Assembly (NCBI GenBank): GCA_016704465.1
Contig: JADJAD010000001.1
Span: 930,001-994,000, forward strand
DNA from: Gemmatimonadota bacterium
GTDB taxonomy: Bacteria > Gemmatimonadota > Gemmatimonadetes > Gemmatimonadales > Gemmatimonadaceae
Direction of reading: 5' to 3'
DNA: 64,000 bases
The translations under genes and the position numbers were made by a program. A model generated the notes under the pieces. That model was not told the DNA's origin. It was given only the letters and a program-made list of their open reading frames with translations, and ran no database searches. This document shows, in pieces, positions 17,216 through 25,236 of the stretch (positions are counted from its first letter, which is position 1; each line of letters starts with the position of its first letter).

Positions 17216-19024
17216 ATGACAGACGTCATGCCGCCCAGTGATGCGGCGCATGCCCCTGACGCTCGGCCGCATCTCGCCTCGCCCGACGAAAATCCCTCTT
17301 TTATCAAGGGACTTTTTCTCGGCGAGATTCGGGAATCGATGGTCTTCCCCTTCCCCACGATCTCCCCGGAGGACAAGGAGAGCCTGGCCGCAATCCTCGA
17401 TGCCTTTCGCTCGTTTGCCAAGGACAACATCGACGCCGGCAAGCACGACCACGACGGGCGCTTCCCCGACGAGATGCGCGAGGGATTCCATGCGCTGGGG
17501 CTGATGGGGCTGAATATCCCCGAGGAGTACGGCGGCTTCGGCGCCTCGGCCAAGGTCTTCAACCGCGTCTTCGGCGAGATCGGGGCGACCGATCCTGCGC
17601 TGGCGGTCTACTTCGGCGCCCACCAGTCCATCGGGTGCAAGGGGATCGTGCTGTTCGGCACCGACGAGCAGAAGCAGCGTTGGCTCCCGCGCTGCGCCTC
17701 GGGCGACCTCGTCGCCGCCTTCTGCCTGACCGAGCCCGGCTCCGGGTCGGACGCACAAGCGATGAAGTGCTCGGCGATGCCATCGACCGACGGCTCGGAG
17801 TACGTGCTGAACGGGACCAAGATCTGGATCTCCAACGCCGGCTATGCTGGGCTGTTCACCGTTTTCGCCAAGGTCCCGGTCACCATCGACGGCCAGCAGA
17901 AGGAGCGGGTGACGGCGTTCGTGGTCGAGCGCGACTCGCCGGGGGTGAGCCTCGGGAAGCTCGAGCAGAAGATGGGGATCAAGGCGTCCGACACGCGGTC
18001 GGTGATCTTCGAGAACGTGCGGGTGCCCGCGGCGAACCGCCTGGGCGACGTGGGACAGGGCTTCAAGATCGCCCTGGAGATCCTCAATTCCGGGCGCCTC
18101 GGGCTCGCGGCCGGCTCGGCGCGCGGCGTGCGGCAGATCATGAACGAGGCGATCGCCTTCGCGAAGCAGCGCGAGCAGTTCGGGCGCCCCATCGCCGAGT
18201 TCGAGATGCTGCGGCGCAAGTTCGCGCTGGCCGCCGCCGAGTGTTACGCCGCCGATGCGGCGTGGATGCTGACTGCGGGACTGGTGGATCGCGGCGGTGT
18301 GGACTTCTCGCTCGAGACCGCGGCGTGCAAGGTGCTGGCATCGGAGATGGCCTACCGCGCGTCTAACGAGGCGCTGCAGATTGCCGGTGGCATGGGGTAC
18401 TCGAAGGAGTTCCCCTTCGAGCAGAGCGTGCGCGACTCGCGCATCATGCTCATTTTCGAGGGGACCAACGAGATCCTGCGGGCGCTGGTGGCCCTGATGG
18501 GGCTGCAGCAGCCCGGCGAGCGGCTCAAGGCGCTGGGCAAGGCGCTGCAGGATCCCATCAACGGATTCGGGGCGATCTCCAGTTACCTGAAGGGGCGCGC
18601 CAAGAGCACGCTCAACCAGCCGGACTTCACGCAGGTGCACCAAGCGCTCGACGAGGAGGCACAGCTGGTGGCGTCGCAGGTCCACGCGCTGGCCCGCGGC
18701 GTGGAATGGGCCCTGCGCAAGCACGGCAAGGCGATCATCGAACGCCAGTACGTGCAGGAGCGGCTGGCCAACGCGGCCATGGACCTGTTCTTCTGCACGG
18801 CCGTCCTGTCCCGCATCACGTCCGAGATCGAAGCCGCCGACGGGAAGCTGGACGTGGTCAGCCACGAACTCGACTGCGCACGGGTCTTCGTGCACATGGC
18901 CTATCGGCGGACGCGGCGCTCACTGCGCGCCCTCAAGAACAACCAGGACGAGCGACTCGACGCCATCGCCGCACACGCGGTGGCGATGGTCGACCTGGCG
19001 CCGGCCGCCCCGACTGACCGATAG
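17216..19024 (+). CDS. acyl-CoA dehydrogenase, long form
   Basis: A 602-residue flavoprotein that oxidises acyl-CoA at the alpha-beta bond and passes electrons to ETF. FAD and substrate motifs are all seen: FCLTEPGSGSDAQAMK, WISNAGYAGLFTVFAK, GRLGLAAGSARGV, REQFGRPIAEFEMLRRKFA, and the catalytic-base segment RIMLIFEGTNEILRA. The ~180 residues after that are a C-terminal extension as in VLCAD/ACAD9-like enzymes, implying activity on long chains. I prefer ATG 17216 to ATG 17198 because GGAG lies 9 nt before it. A 21 bp gap separates it from the hybrid kinase. Confidence 0.93.
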   Translation: MTDVMPPSDAAHAPDARPHLASPDENPSFIKGLFLGEIRESMVFPFPTISPEDKESLAAILDAFRSFAKDNIDAGKHDHDGRFPDEMREGFHALGLMGLNIPEEYGGFGASAKVFNRVFGEIGATDPALAVYFGAHQSIGCKGIVLFGTDEQKQRWLPRCASGDLVAAFCLTEPGSGSDAQAMKCSAMPSTDGSEYVLNGTKIWISNAGYAGLFTVFAKVPVTIDGQQKERVTAFVVERDSPGVSLGKLEQKMGIKASDTRSVIFENVRVPAANRLGDVGQGFKIALEILNSGRLGLAAGSARGVRQIMNEAIAFAKQREQFGRPIAEFEMLRRKFALAAAECYAADAAWMLTAGLVDRGGVDFSLETAACKVLASEMAYRASNEALQIAGGMGYSKEFPFEQSVRDSRIMLIFEGTNEILRALVALMGLQQPGERLKALGKALQDPINGFGAISSYLKGRAKSTLNQPDFTQVHQALDEEAQLVASQVHALARGVEWALRKHGKAIIERQYVQERLANAAMDLFFCTAVLSRITSEIEAADGKLDVVSHELDCARVFVHMAYRRTRRSLRALKNNQDERLDAIAAHAVAMVDLAPAAPTDR

Positions 19025-19045
19025 ATGGAAAGGAGCGGACCAACG

Positions 19046-20875
19046 ATGGGTGGGGACGACGCCGAGAGGGAAACGAGCGGGGCGAGTGCGCACGCTGCCC
19101 CTGGCGTGAGCGCAGCGACCGCGCCACGACCTCGTCCGCTTGATCGGTCACCGCTGTGGATCGCGCTCGTCTACGCCACGCTCGGGATCCTGTGGATCGT
19201 CGGGTCCGACGCTGCGGTACTCGCGGTGGTTGGAGATGAGCAGGCGCTCACTCGTCTGCAGACCTACAAGGGTTGGTTTTTTGTCGTGGCCAGCGCCGGC
19301 CTCATTTACGCCCTTGTCCGACGCCGCGTGAACGCCCTGCAAGCGGCGATCGAGGCGCGCGAGACGACGACCCGCGACCGGATGCGCCTGGTCGCAATTC
19401 TCGAGGCCACGAGCGACCTGGTCTGCGTGATCACCCCCGACCATCGGTTGCGCTATCTCAACGCCGCCGGGCGCCAGCTGCTCGGCATCGCCCCCGACGA
19501 ACCGCTGGACCGGTTCGACTCGCGGCAGTTCCTCCCCGAACACGAACGGCTGCCGCAGTCCGCCGGACCCGCGCAGGGAAGCGGCCAGGACGTGATCCAG
19601 CTGGAGCGGGAGCTGCACCGCGTGGACGGCAGCTCCGTGCTCGTCTCGCAGGTCCTCCTGATGCACCGCTCCCTCGATGGCAGGTCGGAATACATCTCCA
19701 CCATCGCCCGCGACATCAGCGAGCAACGACGGCAGGAGCATGCGCTCCGCCAGGCGCAAAAGATGGAGGCCGTGGGGCAGCTCGCCGGCGGTGTCGCCCA
19801 CGACTTCAACAACCTGCTCACGGTCATCGTCAACTGCGGCGAGTCGCTCGTCCAGTCGCTGCCGGCCGGTGACGAGCGGCACGAGGAGGCGGTCGACATC
19901 GTGCAGGCGTCGCAGCGCGCGGCACGCTTGACCCGGCAGCTGCTCGCCTTCTCGCGGCAGCAGGTCATGGAATCGCGCACGATCGACCTCAACGTGGTCG
20001 TGCGCAGCCTCGTCGTCATGCTGCGTCGCCTCCTGAGCGAGCAGGTGAAGCTGGTGGAACAGCTGGACGGGGAGTCGCCACACGTCTTTCTCGACGCCAG
20101 CCAGCTCGAGCAGGTCCTCGTCAACCTCGTCGTCAACGCCCGTGACGCCATGCCGAACGGCGGGACGATCACCATCCGCACGTCCAACAGGCGCTCGAGG
20201 CCGGCGCACATGGTCGTGCTCGAGGTGCAAGACACCGGCGTCGGGATGGACGAGTCAACGCGCGCCCGGGTCTTCGAGCCGTTTTTCACCACGAAGAAGC
20301 CGGGACAGGGAACGGGACTCGGCCTGGCCACGGCGGCAGGCATCGTGGCACAGTCTGGCGGTGATATCTCGGTGGCGAGCACCCCCGGACACGGGACGAC
20401 TTTTCGCCTCGAGTTTCCGGCGGTCGCGCGGCCGATCGTTCCCGCGCCAGCGCGGACGGACACCGTCCCCACCCCGTGGGACGGCTCCCGCGCAATATCG
20501 AGCTCCGGCGAGCGCCTCCGGGTGCTCGTGGTGGAGGACCAGGACGAGGTGCGCCACCTGACCGCGCGCATGCTCACCGCCGACGGCTACGATGTGGTGC
20601 CCGTGCGCTCGGCCGAAGAGGCGCTGGACGTGCTGGGCGACGGGCGCGACGTGGCCCTCCTCCTGACCGATGTGGAGATGCCCGGCGCGAGCGGACGCTC
20701 ACTCGCCGGATCGCTGGCGCACGACGACCGCCGCATCCCGGTCCTGTTCATGTCCGGCTATTCCAACGATTCGCTGCGGCTGCGCGGCGCACTCCCGCCT
20801 AACGCAGCGTTCCTCGCCAAGCCGTTCACGCACGATTCGCTGCGAGCGGCCATCCGAAAGGCACTCATCGGGTAG
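19046..20875 (+). CDS. hybrid sensor histidine kinase with PAS and receiver domains
   Basis: About 609 residues. Two membrane helices near the N-terminus (IALVYATLGILWIVGSDAAV and WFFVVASAGLIYALV), a PAS domain (about 110-225), HisKA with the acceptor His in GGVAHDFNNLLTV, HATPase (NLVVNARDAMPNGG, DTGVGMDE, GTGLGLATAAGI), and a C-terminal receiver with VEDQDEVR, LLLTDVEMPG and KPF. The HDFNN-type box and the terminal receiver are characteristic of FixL/NtrB-like hybrid kinases. ATG 19046 has AAAGGAG 10 nt upstream; ATG 19025 directly after the previous stop is the alternative. No dedicated output regulator is fused or adjacent on the same transcript except the response regulator 78 bp downstream. 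Confidence 0.9.
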   Translation: MGGDDAERETSGASAHAAPGVSAATAPRPRPLDRSPLWIALVYATLGILWIVGSDAAVLAVVGDEQALTRLQTYKGWFFVVASAGLIYALVRRRVNALQAAIEARETTTRDRMRLVAILEATSDLVCVITPDHRLRYLNAAGRQLLGIAPDEPLDRFDSRQFLPEHERLPQSAGPAQGSGQDVIQLERELHRVDGSSVLVSQVLLMHRSLDGRSEYISTIARDISEQRRQEHALRQAQKMEAVGQLAGGVAHDFNNLLTVIVNCGESLVQSLPAGDERHEEAVDIVQASQRAARLTRQLLAFSRQQVMESRTIDLNVVVRSLVVMLRRLLSEQVKLVEQLDGESPHVFLDASQLEQVLVNLVVNARDAMPNGGTITIRTSNRRSRPAHMVVLEVQDTGVGMDESTRARVFEPFFTTKKPGQGTGLGLATAAGIVAQSGGDISVASTPGHGTTFRLEFPAVARPIVPAPARTDTVPTPWDGSRAISSSGERLRVLVVEDQDEVRHLTARMLTADGYDVVPVRSAEEALDVLGDGRDVALLLTDVEMPGASGRSLAGSLAHDDRRIPVLFMSGYSNDSLRLRGALPPNAAFLAKPFTHDSLRAAIRKALIG

Positions 20876-20953
20876 GGGCGCGCCGAGGCGAGAACGCGCG
20901 CTATCATCCGGGAGACAGCAGGTCACCCGAATCACGTCGCACCCCACCGCCCC

Positions 20954-21724
20954 GTGCGCGTCCTGTTCGCCGAGGATGATCGTCAGCTCCGTGAGTCCGT
21001 CGCCCGTGGCCTGCGCGAGGCGTCGTACGTGGTCGACCTCGCCGCCAACGGGACCGAGGCGCTGGCCCTCGGGCTCGAGCGCAACTACGACGTGGTCATC
21101 CTCGACATCCTCATGGCGGGGGCCAGCGGGCTCGAGGTCTGCAAGGCGATTCGGGCGGCCGAACACTCGGTGCCGATCCTCATGCTGACCGCGCTCGATT
21201 CCGTGGAGCAGCGCATCACCGGGCTCGATGCCGGCGCCGACGACTACCTGACCAAGCCGTTCGACTTCGGCGAGCTGCTGGCGCGCCTGCGGGCCCTCAC
21301 CCGGCGACGTGGGGAGGTGCTCTCGCCCGAACTGGTCGTGGGCGACCTGGTCATCGACACGACGCGGCACCTGGTCCGGCGCGGCGCCCGCGAGATTCCC
21401 CTCACCACCAAGGAGTTCACCTTCCTGCATCACCTGGCCCGCCATGCCGGGCGAGTGGTGAGTCGCGCCGAGTTGATGGAGCACGTGTGGGAAGACAAGA
21501 GCAACGCGTACTCGAACATCATCGACGTCTATGCCAGCCGACTGCGGCGTAAGCTCGATGACGGGGACGACGTCCCCCTGGTGGTGACGCTGCGTGGGGC
21601 CGGCTTCATGCTCAATGTCCCCGCGGAACGCGACGAACCCTCCGGCGACTCGCCCGGGCCGGCGCCGGATGCGCCCACTGGTCCCGACGATCGGGGAGTT
21701 CGCCCCGGCGACCGACGGGGGTGA
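20954..21724 (+). CDS. OmpR-family response regulator
   Basis: A 256-residue regulator with receiver (FAEDDRQLRESV, Asp in VVILDILMAGASG, KPFDFGELLARL) and a PhoB-like winged helix (LTTKEFTFLHHLARHAGRVV, NIIDVYASRLRRKLDDG). It has an unusual ~30-residue Pro/Asp/Gly-rich tail after the DNA-binding domain. Starts at GTG 20954 and its stop TGA overlaps the GTG start of the sensor kinase, so the pair is coupled. Confidence 0.94.
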   Translation: MRVLFAEDDRQLRESVARGLREASYVVDLAANGTEALALGLERNYDVVILDILMAGASGLEVCKAIRAAEHSVPILMLTALDSVEQRITGLDAGADDYLTKPFDFGELLARLRALTRRRGEVLSPELVVGDLVIDTTRHLVRRGAREIPLTTKEFTFLHHLARHAGRVVSRAELMEHVWEDKSNAYSNIIDVYASRLRRKLDDGDDVPLVVTLRGAGFMLNVPAERDEPSGDSPGPAPDAPTGPDDRGVRPGDRRG

Positions 21725-23223
21725 CGATGCGCTGGTGGCCCTCCTCGCTGCGCGCCCGCATCACGCTCTGGTTCGCCGTGGTGCTCGGCGTCCCGCTGGT
21801 GGCCTTCGCCGCAGTGTCGTATGTCGTCTTCGATCGCACGCTGCTCGCGCGCACGGACCACTTCATGGGTGATGCGCTCAGCGCCTTTGCCCGCGAGCTG
21901 GCAAACGAGCGCCGCCTGGCGTCGAGCAATGCCATGGCAGCACAGACGACGGTGTACGAGGTGCGCTTCCGGCAGCTGCAGGTCGTGCTGGCCGACAGCG
22001 CGGGCACGCTGCTCGCCGCCAGCCCGGTCGAGGCCGACGCCGAGTCGCAAGCAGCCGGCATCGAGCCGCTGGATCCGGCGCGCGTGCTGGCCACAGCCAC
22101 CCGGCCAGACGCCGACGGCGAGTCCCGCACGATGGACGAACCGGGCGGCGCCTATCGGGTGCACGCGCGCACGGTGCAGCTGGCGGGCGAGCCGGTATCG
22201 CTCATCGGCATCGCCCCGCTGCACGACATCGACGAGGTGCTGGCCCGGGTGCGCGGGGCCTTCCTGGTCGCCATTCCCTTGCTGCTGACGGCGGCCGCCG
22301 CCGGGGGGTTCTTCGTGGCGCGGCGCTCGCTCGCGCCGGTGTCGGCCATGGGAGCACAAGCCGCCGCCATCACCGACGCCAACCTGCACGAGCGCCTCCC
22401 GGTCGTCACGCCAAACGACGAGCTGGGCGGGCTGGCGACGGTGATCAACTCGCTGCTCGACCGCCTGGAGCGCGCCTTCGCACAGCAGCGACGCTTCATG
22501 GCCGACGCGTCGCACGAACTGCGCACACCCACCGCCATCCTCGCCACCGAAGCCCAGGTCACGCTGTCGCGCGACCATCGCAGCGAGGGAGAGTATCGCG
22601 AGTCGGTGGCGGTCATGCAGGGGGCGGCCGGACGGCTCACCCGCATCGTGGACGACCTGTTCCTGCTCGCCCGCGCCGACGCCGGCTACCTGGTCGCACG
22701 CCATCGCGACCTCTACCTGGACGAGGTGGTGCATAACGCCACCCGCGCCATCCGACCCGTCGCGGAGCACCGAAGTGTGCGGGTAGAGCTGCTCCCGGTG
22801 ATGGACGCCCCGTTCCATGGAGATGGAGACCTCCTGGGGCGCCTGCTGCTCAACCTGCTCGACAACGCCATCAAGTTTTCGGTCGGAAGCGGGACGGTCT
22901 CGGTGGAACTGGTCGCCCGCGCCGACGGCGGCGTGCCGCGCTACGAAATCCGGGTGGTCGATGACGGGCCGGGAATCCCCGCCGACCTGCAGGAACGGGT
23001 CTTCGAGCGCTTCTTCCGCGGCGACCCGGCGCGCGGACGGGTGGAACCGACCGAGACCAGCGGGGCCGGGCTCGGACTGGCAATCTCTCGGCGCATCGCC
23101 GAGGCGCACGGCGGAACGCTCGCACTCGTGTCGTCGCGGCCGGGGCGGACCGAGTTCTGCCTAACGCTGCCCTCGCCCGAGGTGCCGCTGGCGCACGAGA
23201 GCGCGGGCGGGGCGCGCGGCTAA
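21721..23223 (+). CDS. two-component sensor histidine kinase
   Basis: A 500-residue kinase in the QseC/CusS-like layout: helix 1 (ITLWFAVVLGVPLVAFAAVSYVV), a ~140-residue periplasmic region, helix 2 (FLVAIPLLLTAAAAGGFFVA), HAMP, HisKA with His in DASHELRTPTAILATE, and HATPase (LLNLLDNAIKFS, VDDGPGIPADLQERVFERFF, GAGLGLAISRR). GTG 21721 overlaps the regulator stop as GTGA; ATG 21727 is an alternative start. A strong hairpin follows at 23226. Confidence 0.93.
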   Translation: MTMRWWPSSLRARITLWFAVVLGVPLVAFAAVSYVVFDRTLLARTDHFMGDALSAFARELANERRLASSNAMAAQTTVYEVRFRQLQVVLADSAGTLLAASPVEADAESQAAGIEPLDPARVLATATRPDADGESRTMDEPGGAYRVHARTVQLAGEPVSLIGIAPLHDIDEVLARVRGAFLVAIPLLLTAAAAGGFFVARRSLAPVSAMGAQAAAITDANLHERLPVVTPNDELGGLATVINSLLDRLERAFAQQRRFMADASHELRTPTAILATEAQVTLSRDHRSEGEYRESVAVMQGAAGRLTRIVDDLFLLARADAGYLVARHRDLYLDEVVHNATRAIRPVAEHRSVRVELLPVMDAPFHGDGDLLGRLLLNLLDNAIKFSVGSGTVSVELVARADGGVPRYEIRVVDDGPGIPADLQERVFERFFRGDPARGRVEPTETSGAGLGLAISRRIAEAHGGTLALVSSRPGRTEFCLTLPSPEVPLAHESAGGARG

Positions 23224-23225
23224 GG

Positions 23226-23244
23226 CGCGCGGCTTAGCCGCGCG
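23226..23244. terminator. bidirectional hairpin terminator
   Basis: Perfect 8 bp all-GC stem CGCGCGGC-TTA-GCCGCGCG, 3 bp after the kinase stop and between convergent genes. The flanking CTAAGGCGCGCG is repeated at 23246-23257. Confidence 0.7.
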
Positions 23245-23271
23245 ACTAAGGCGCGCGCCGCCCGGCGCCGA

Positions 23272-24258
23272 CTACGTGCCGCCGGCGCGCAGCGCCCGCA
23301 ACGCCGCCATGCGCGCATCGCGCCACGACACGCGCGCCGGCAGCCCCTCGAGCGGGAGCCGCGCCCGCATCGCCCCCTGCAGCGTGGCCACGATCGCCTC
23401 GGTCACCACCGGCTCCGTTGCCCCGCGCTCGCGCGCCATCTGGTCGAACATGAAGCCGTAGCGCGCGAGATAGTCGGCAATGCCGCCCGGCGCATTGAGA
23501 TCGACTCCTTCCAGCGGCCCGAGGAAGGCCCACCGCAGTCCGAAGCCGTCGCGGATGAGCGCATCGACGTCGGCGGGGGACATGAGTCCGTCCCGGATAA
23601 CCGCGAACATCTCGGTGAGCAGGGCGCCTTGCAGACGATTCATCACGAAGCCGGGGCGTTCGCGCGTAACGAGGACCGGGACCTGGCCCACTGCGCGCAT
23701 TGTCGCGAAGGCGCGCTGCGTCACTCCGCCGTCGGTGAAGGGTGCGGGGACCATCTCCACGACCGGGATCAGGTGTGGTGGCGTGGCCGGGTGGGCCACC
23801 AGCATCCGGGCGCGCCCAGCCAACGATTCGGCGATACACGACATCCCGATCGACGACGTCGAACTGGCGAGGATCGTACCCGGACTCGTCAGGCGATCCA
23901 GGTCGGCGAACAGCGCCGACTTCACGGCCACGTCCTCCTCCACCGACTCCTGTACCCACTCGGCGCCATCCACCGCCTGCTCCAGCGACTCGGCCAGCGT
24001 GATGCGGGCGACGATGTCGTCGGGGGTGAGCGCCGGGGCGATCGCTCGTGCCGCGTCGGCCGCCCGGGTCACACGGTCCAGCAACGAATCGCGCACCGCA
24101 TGGTGGCGGGAAAAGACGCGCGCCTCCCATCCCGCACGCGCGAAGACCAGCGCCCACGAGCTTCCGATGATCCCGGCACCGACGATGGCGACCCGACGCA
24201 CGCCCTGGCCGCCTCGCTCGTCTACTCCGGCCGCATCACGGTCGTTATGTGTCTCCAT
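23272..24258 (-). CDS. 3-hydroxyacyl-CoA dehydrogenase family protein (L-gulonate 3-dehydrogenase/lambda-crystallin-like)
   Basis: A 328-residue NAD-dependent dehydrogenase. Rossmann motif VAIVGAGIIGSSWALVFA at about 22-39, catalytic-region SSTSSIGMSCIAE, and the His-containing VAHPATPPHLIPVVEMVPAPFT. The latter plus GFVMNRLQGALLTEM and GFGLRWAFLGPLEGVDLNAPGG match the lambda-crystallin/L-gulonate 3-dehydrogenase and carnitine dehydrogenase branch better than the fatty-acid beta-oxidation branch (which usually has HFFNP). Substrate is therefore probably a polyol acid or carnitine-like alcohol; not provable here. Stands alone, convergent with the kinase gene and 51 bp downstream of the SenC gene on the same strand. 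Confidence 0.88.
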   Translation of the reverse strand: METHNDRDAAGVDERGGQGVRRVAIVGAGIIGSSWALVFARAGWEARVFSRHHAVRDSLLDRVTRAADAARAIAPALTPDDIVARITLAESLEQAVDGAEWVQESVEEDVAVKSALFADLDRLTSPGTILASSTSSIGMSCIAESLAGRARMLVAHPATPPHLIPVVEMVPAPFTDGGVTQRAFATMRAVGQVPVLVTRERPGFVMNRLQGALLTEMFAVIRDGLMSPADVDALIRDGFGLRWAFLGPLEGVDLNAPGGIADYLARYGFMFDQMARERGATEPVVTEAIVATLQGAMRARLPLEGLPARVSWRDARMAALRALRAGGT

Positions 24259-24309
24259 GCGACGAGCATTGCCGCGCCGGCGCGTCGGCGCAACCCCCGA
24301 GCGCGCCCC

Positions 24310-25236
24310 TCACCCGCCGATGCCTTGCAGCAGGTCGCGCATACGGTCCATGCCGCCGTCCAGCCGCGCGGCGATGCGCCCCTGTTCGTTGACGAGCAGG
24401 GCCACGGGAGGATGCGCGATGTCACCCGTGGCAGGGTCGCGCGCGCGCGCGACCGACCACGCATCGAGCATGGCATTGACGTCGGCAACCTCGCCACTCA
24501 ACACACGATCCTCTGCGGTCAGCTCCCACTGAGCGGCGATGTGCGGGAGTCGCGCGGGAACGTCGCGCCACGGATCGAGCGTCACCACCACGATCGGGAC
24601 CGACTCCTTCCCCGCCCCTCGGCGCGCCTCGCGCAGCTGGTGCACCTGCGTGGGACAGACGTCGGCACAGTGGCCAAAGGCAAAGGTCACGATGACCGGA
24701 CGACCGCGCCACGCCGCCAGGTCGAAGCCCTCGCCATGCTGGTCGGTGAGGACGAGCGGCGGCGCCGGCAGGTCGAGGCGTGTCACCGGTGCGGCTGCGG
24801 TCAGCGAGTTGAACGTCTCGCCACGCTCGAGGGCGATCGCGCCAGCCACCACCGTCCCCGCTGCCACGCTTCCCATCGAGACAGCCAGCACCGTCGACAG
24901 CATCACCGCCTGCCCCCACCAGCGCCGCCTGAGCCACGCGAGGTCGGTGCGCAGCGACTCGCCCCAGACGCTGATGAGCACCCCCATCATCCCGATCGGC
25001 TCGCCCACCAGCAGGACCCAGCCGCCAGCCGACGGCAAGCCCGAGTCCACCGTCCCGAAGCAGGCGGCCCGCGTGCGCTCCACCCACGAGGGGACGTCGG
25101 CCCCGACGGGATACAGCGCCAGGGCCCACCAGCCGGCGGTGATCACGAGGATCAGCGCCAGCGTCATGGCGGCGACGCCGTGCCCGGGGGCATTCCCCCG
25201 GGCACGACCGCCAGCCGCAACCAATCCGTCGCTCAC
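24310..25236 (-). CDS. SCO1/SenC family copper-assembly protein with N-terminal membrane domain
   Basis: A 308-residue protein. The C-terminal half is a thioredoxin-fold SCO/SenC domain with the copper-binding GHCADVCP (C-x3-C) and a matching His in the late conserved region (IAHPPVALLVNEQGRI). The N-terminal ~135 residues contain hydrophobic helices (MTLALILVITAGWWALALY, WVLLVGEPIGMMGVLISVW, AVMLSTVLAVSMGSVAAGTV), longer than the single anchor of ordinary SenC. SCO proteins deliver copper to CuA of subunit II, and CuA is intact in the adjacent subunit. Its GTG start shares the last base of the subunit I stop (TAGTGA), so it belongs to the oxidase operon. SenC is also the third gene of nitrifier norSY-senC clusters. 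Confidence 0.88.
   Translation of the reverse strand: MSDGLVAAGGRARGNAPGHGVAAMTLALILVITAGWWALALYPVGADVPSWVERTRAACFGTVDSGLPSAGGWVLLVGEPIGMMGVLISVWGESLRTDLAWLRRRWWGQAVMLSTVLAVSMGSVAAGTVVAGAIALERGETFNSLTAAAPVTRLDLPAPPLVLTDQHGEGFDLAAWRGRPVIVTFAFGHCADVCPTQVHQLREARRGAGKESVPIVVVTLDPWRDVPARLPHIAAQWELTAEDRVLSGEVADVNAMLDAWSVARARDPATGDIAHPPVALLVNEQGRIAARLDGGMDRMRDLLQGIGG

Noticed and set aside
16973..18895. 640-codon minus-strand frame opposite the acyl-CoA dehydrogenase
   Set aside because: Antisense shadow; the dehydrogenase on the plus strand is fully conserved.
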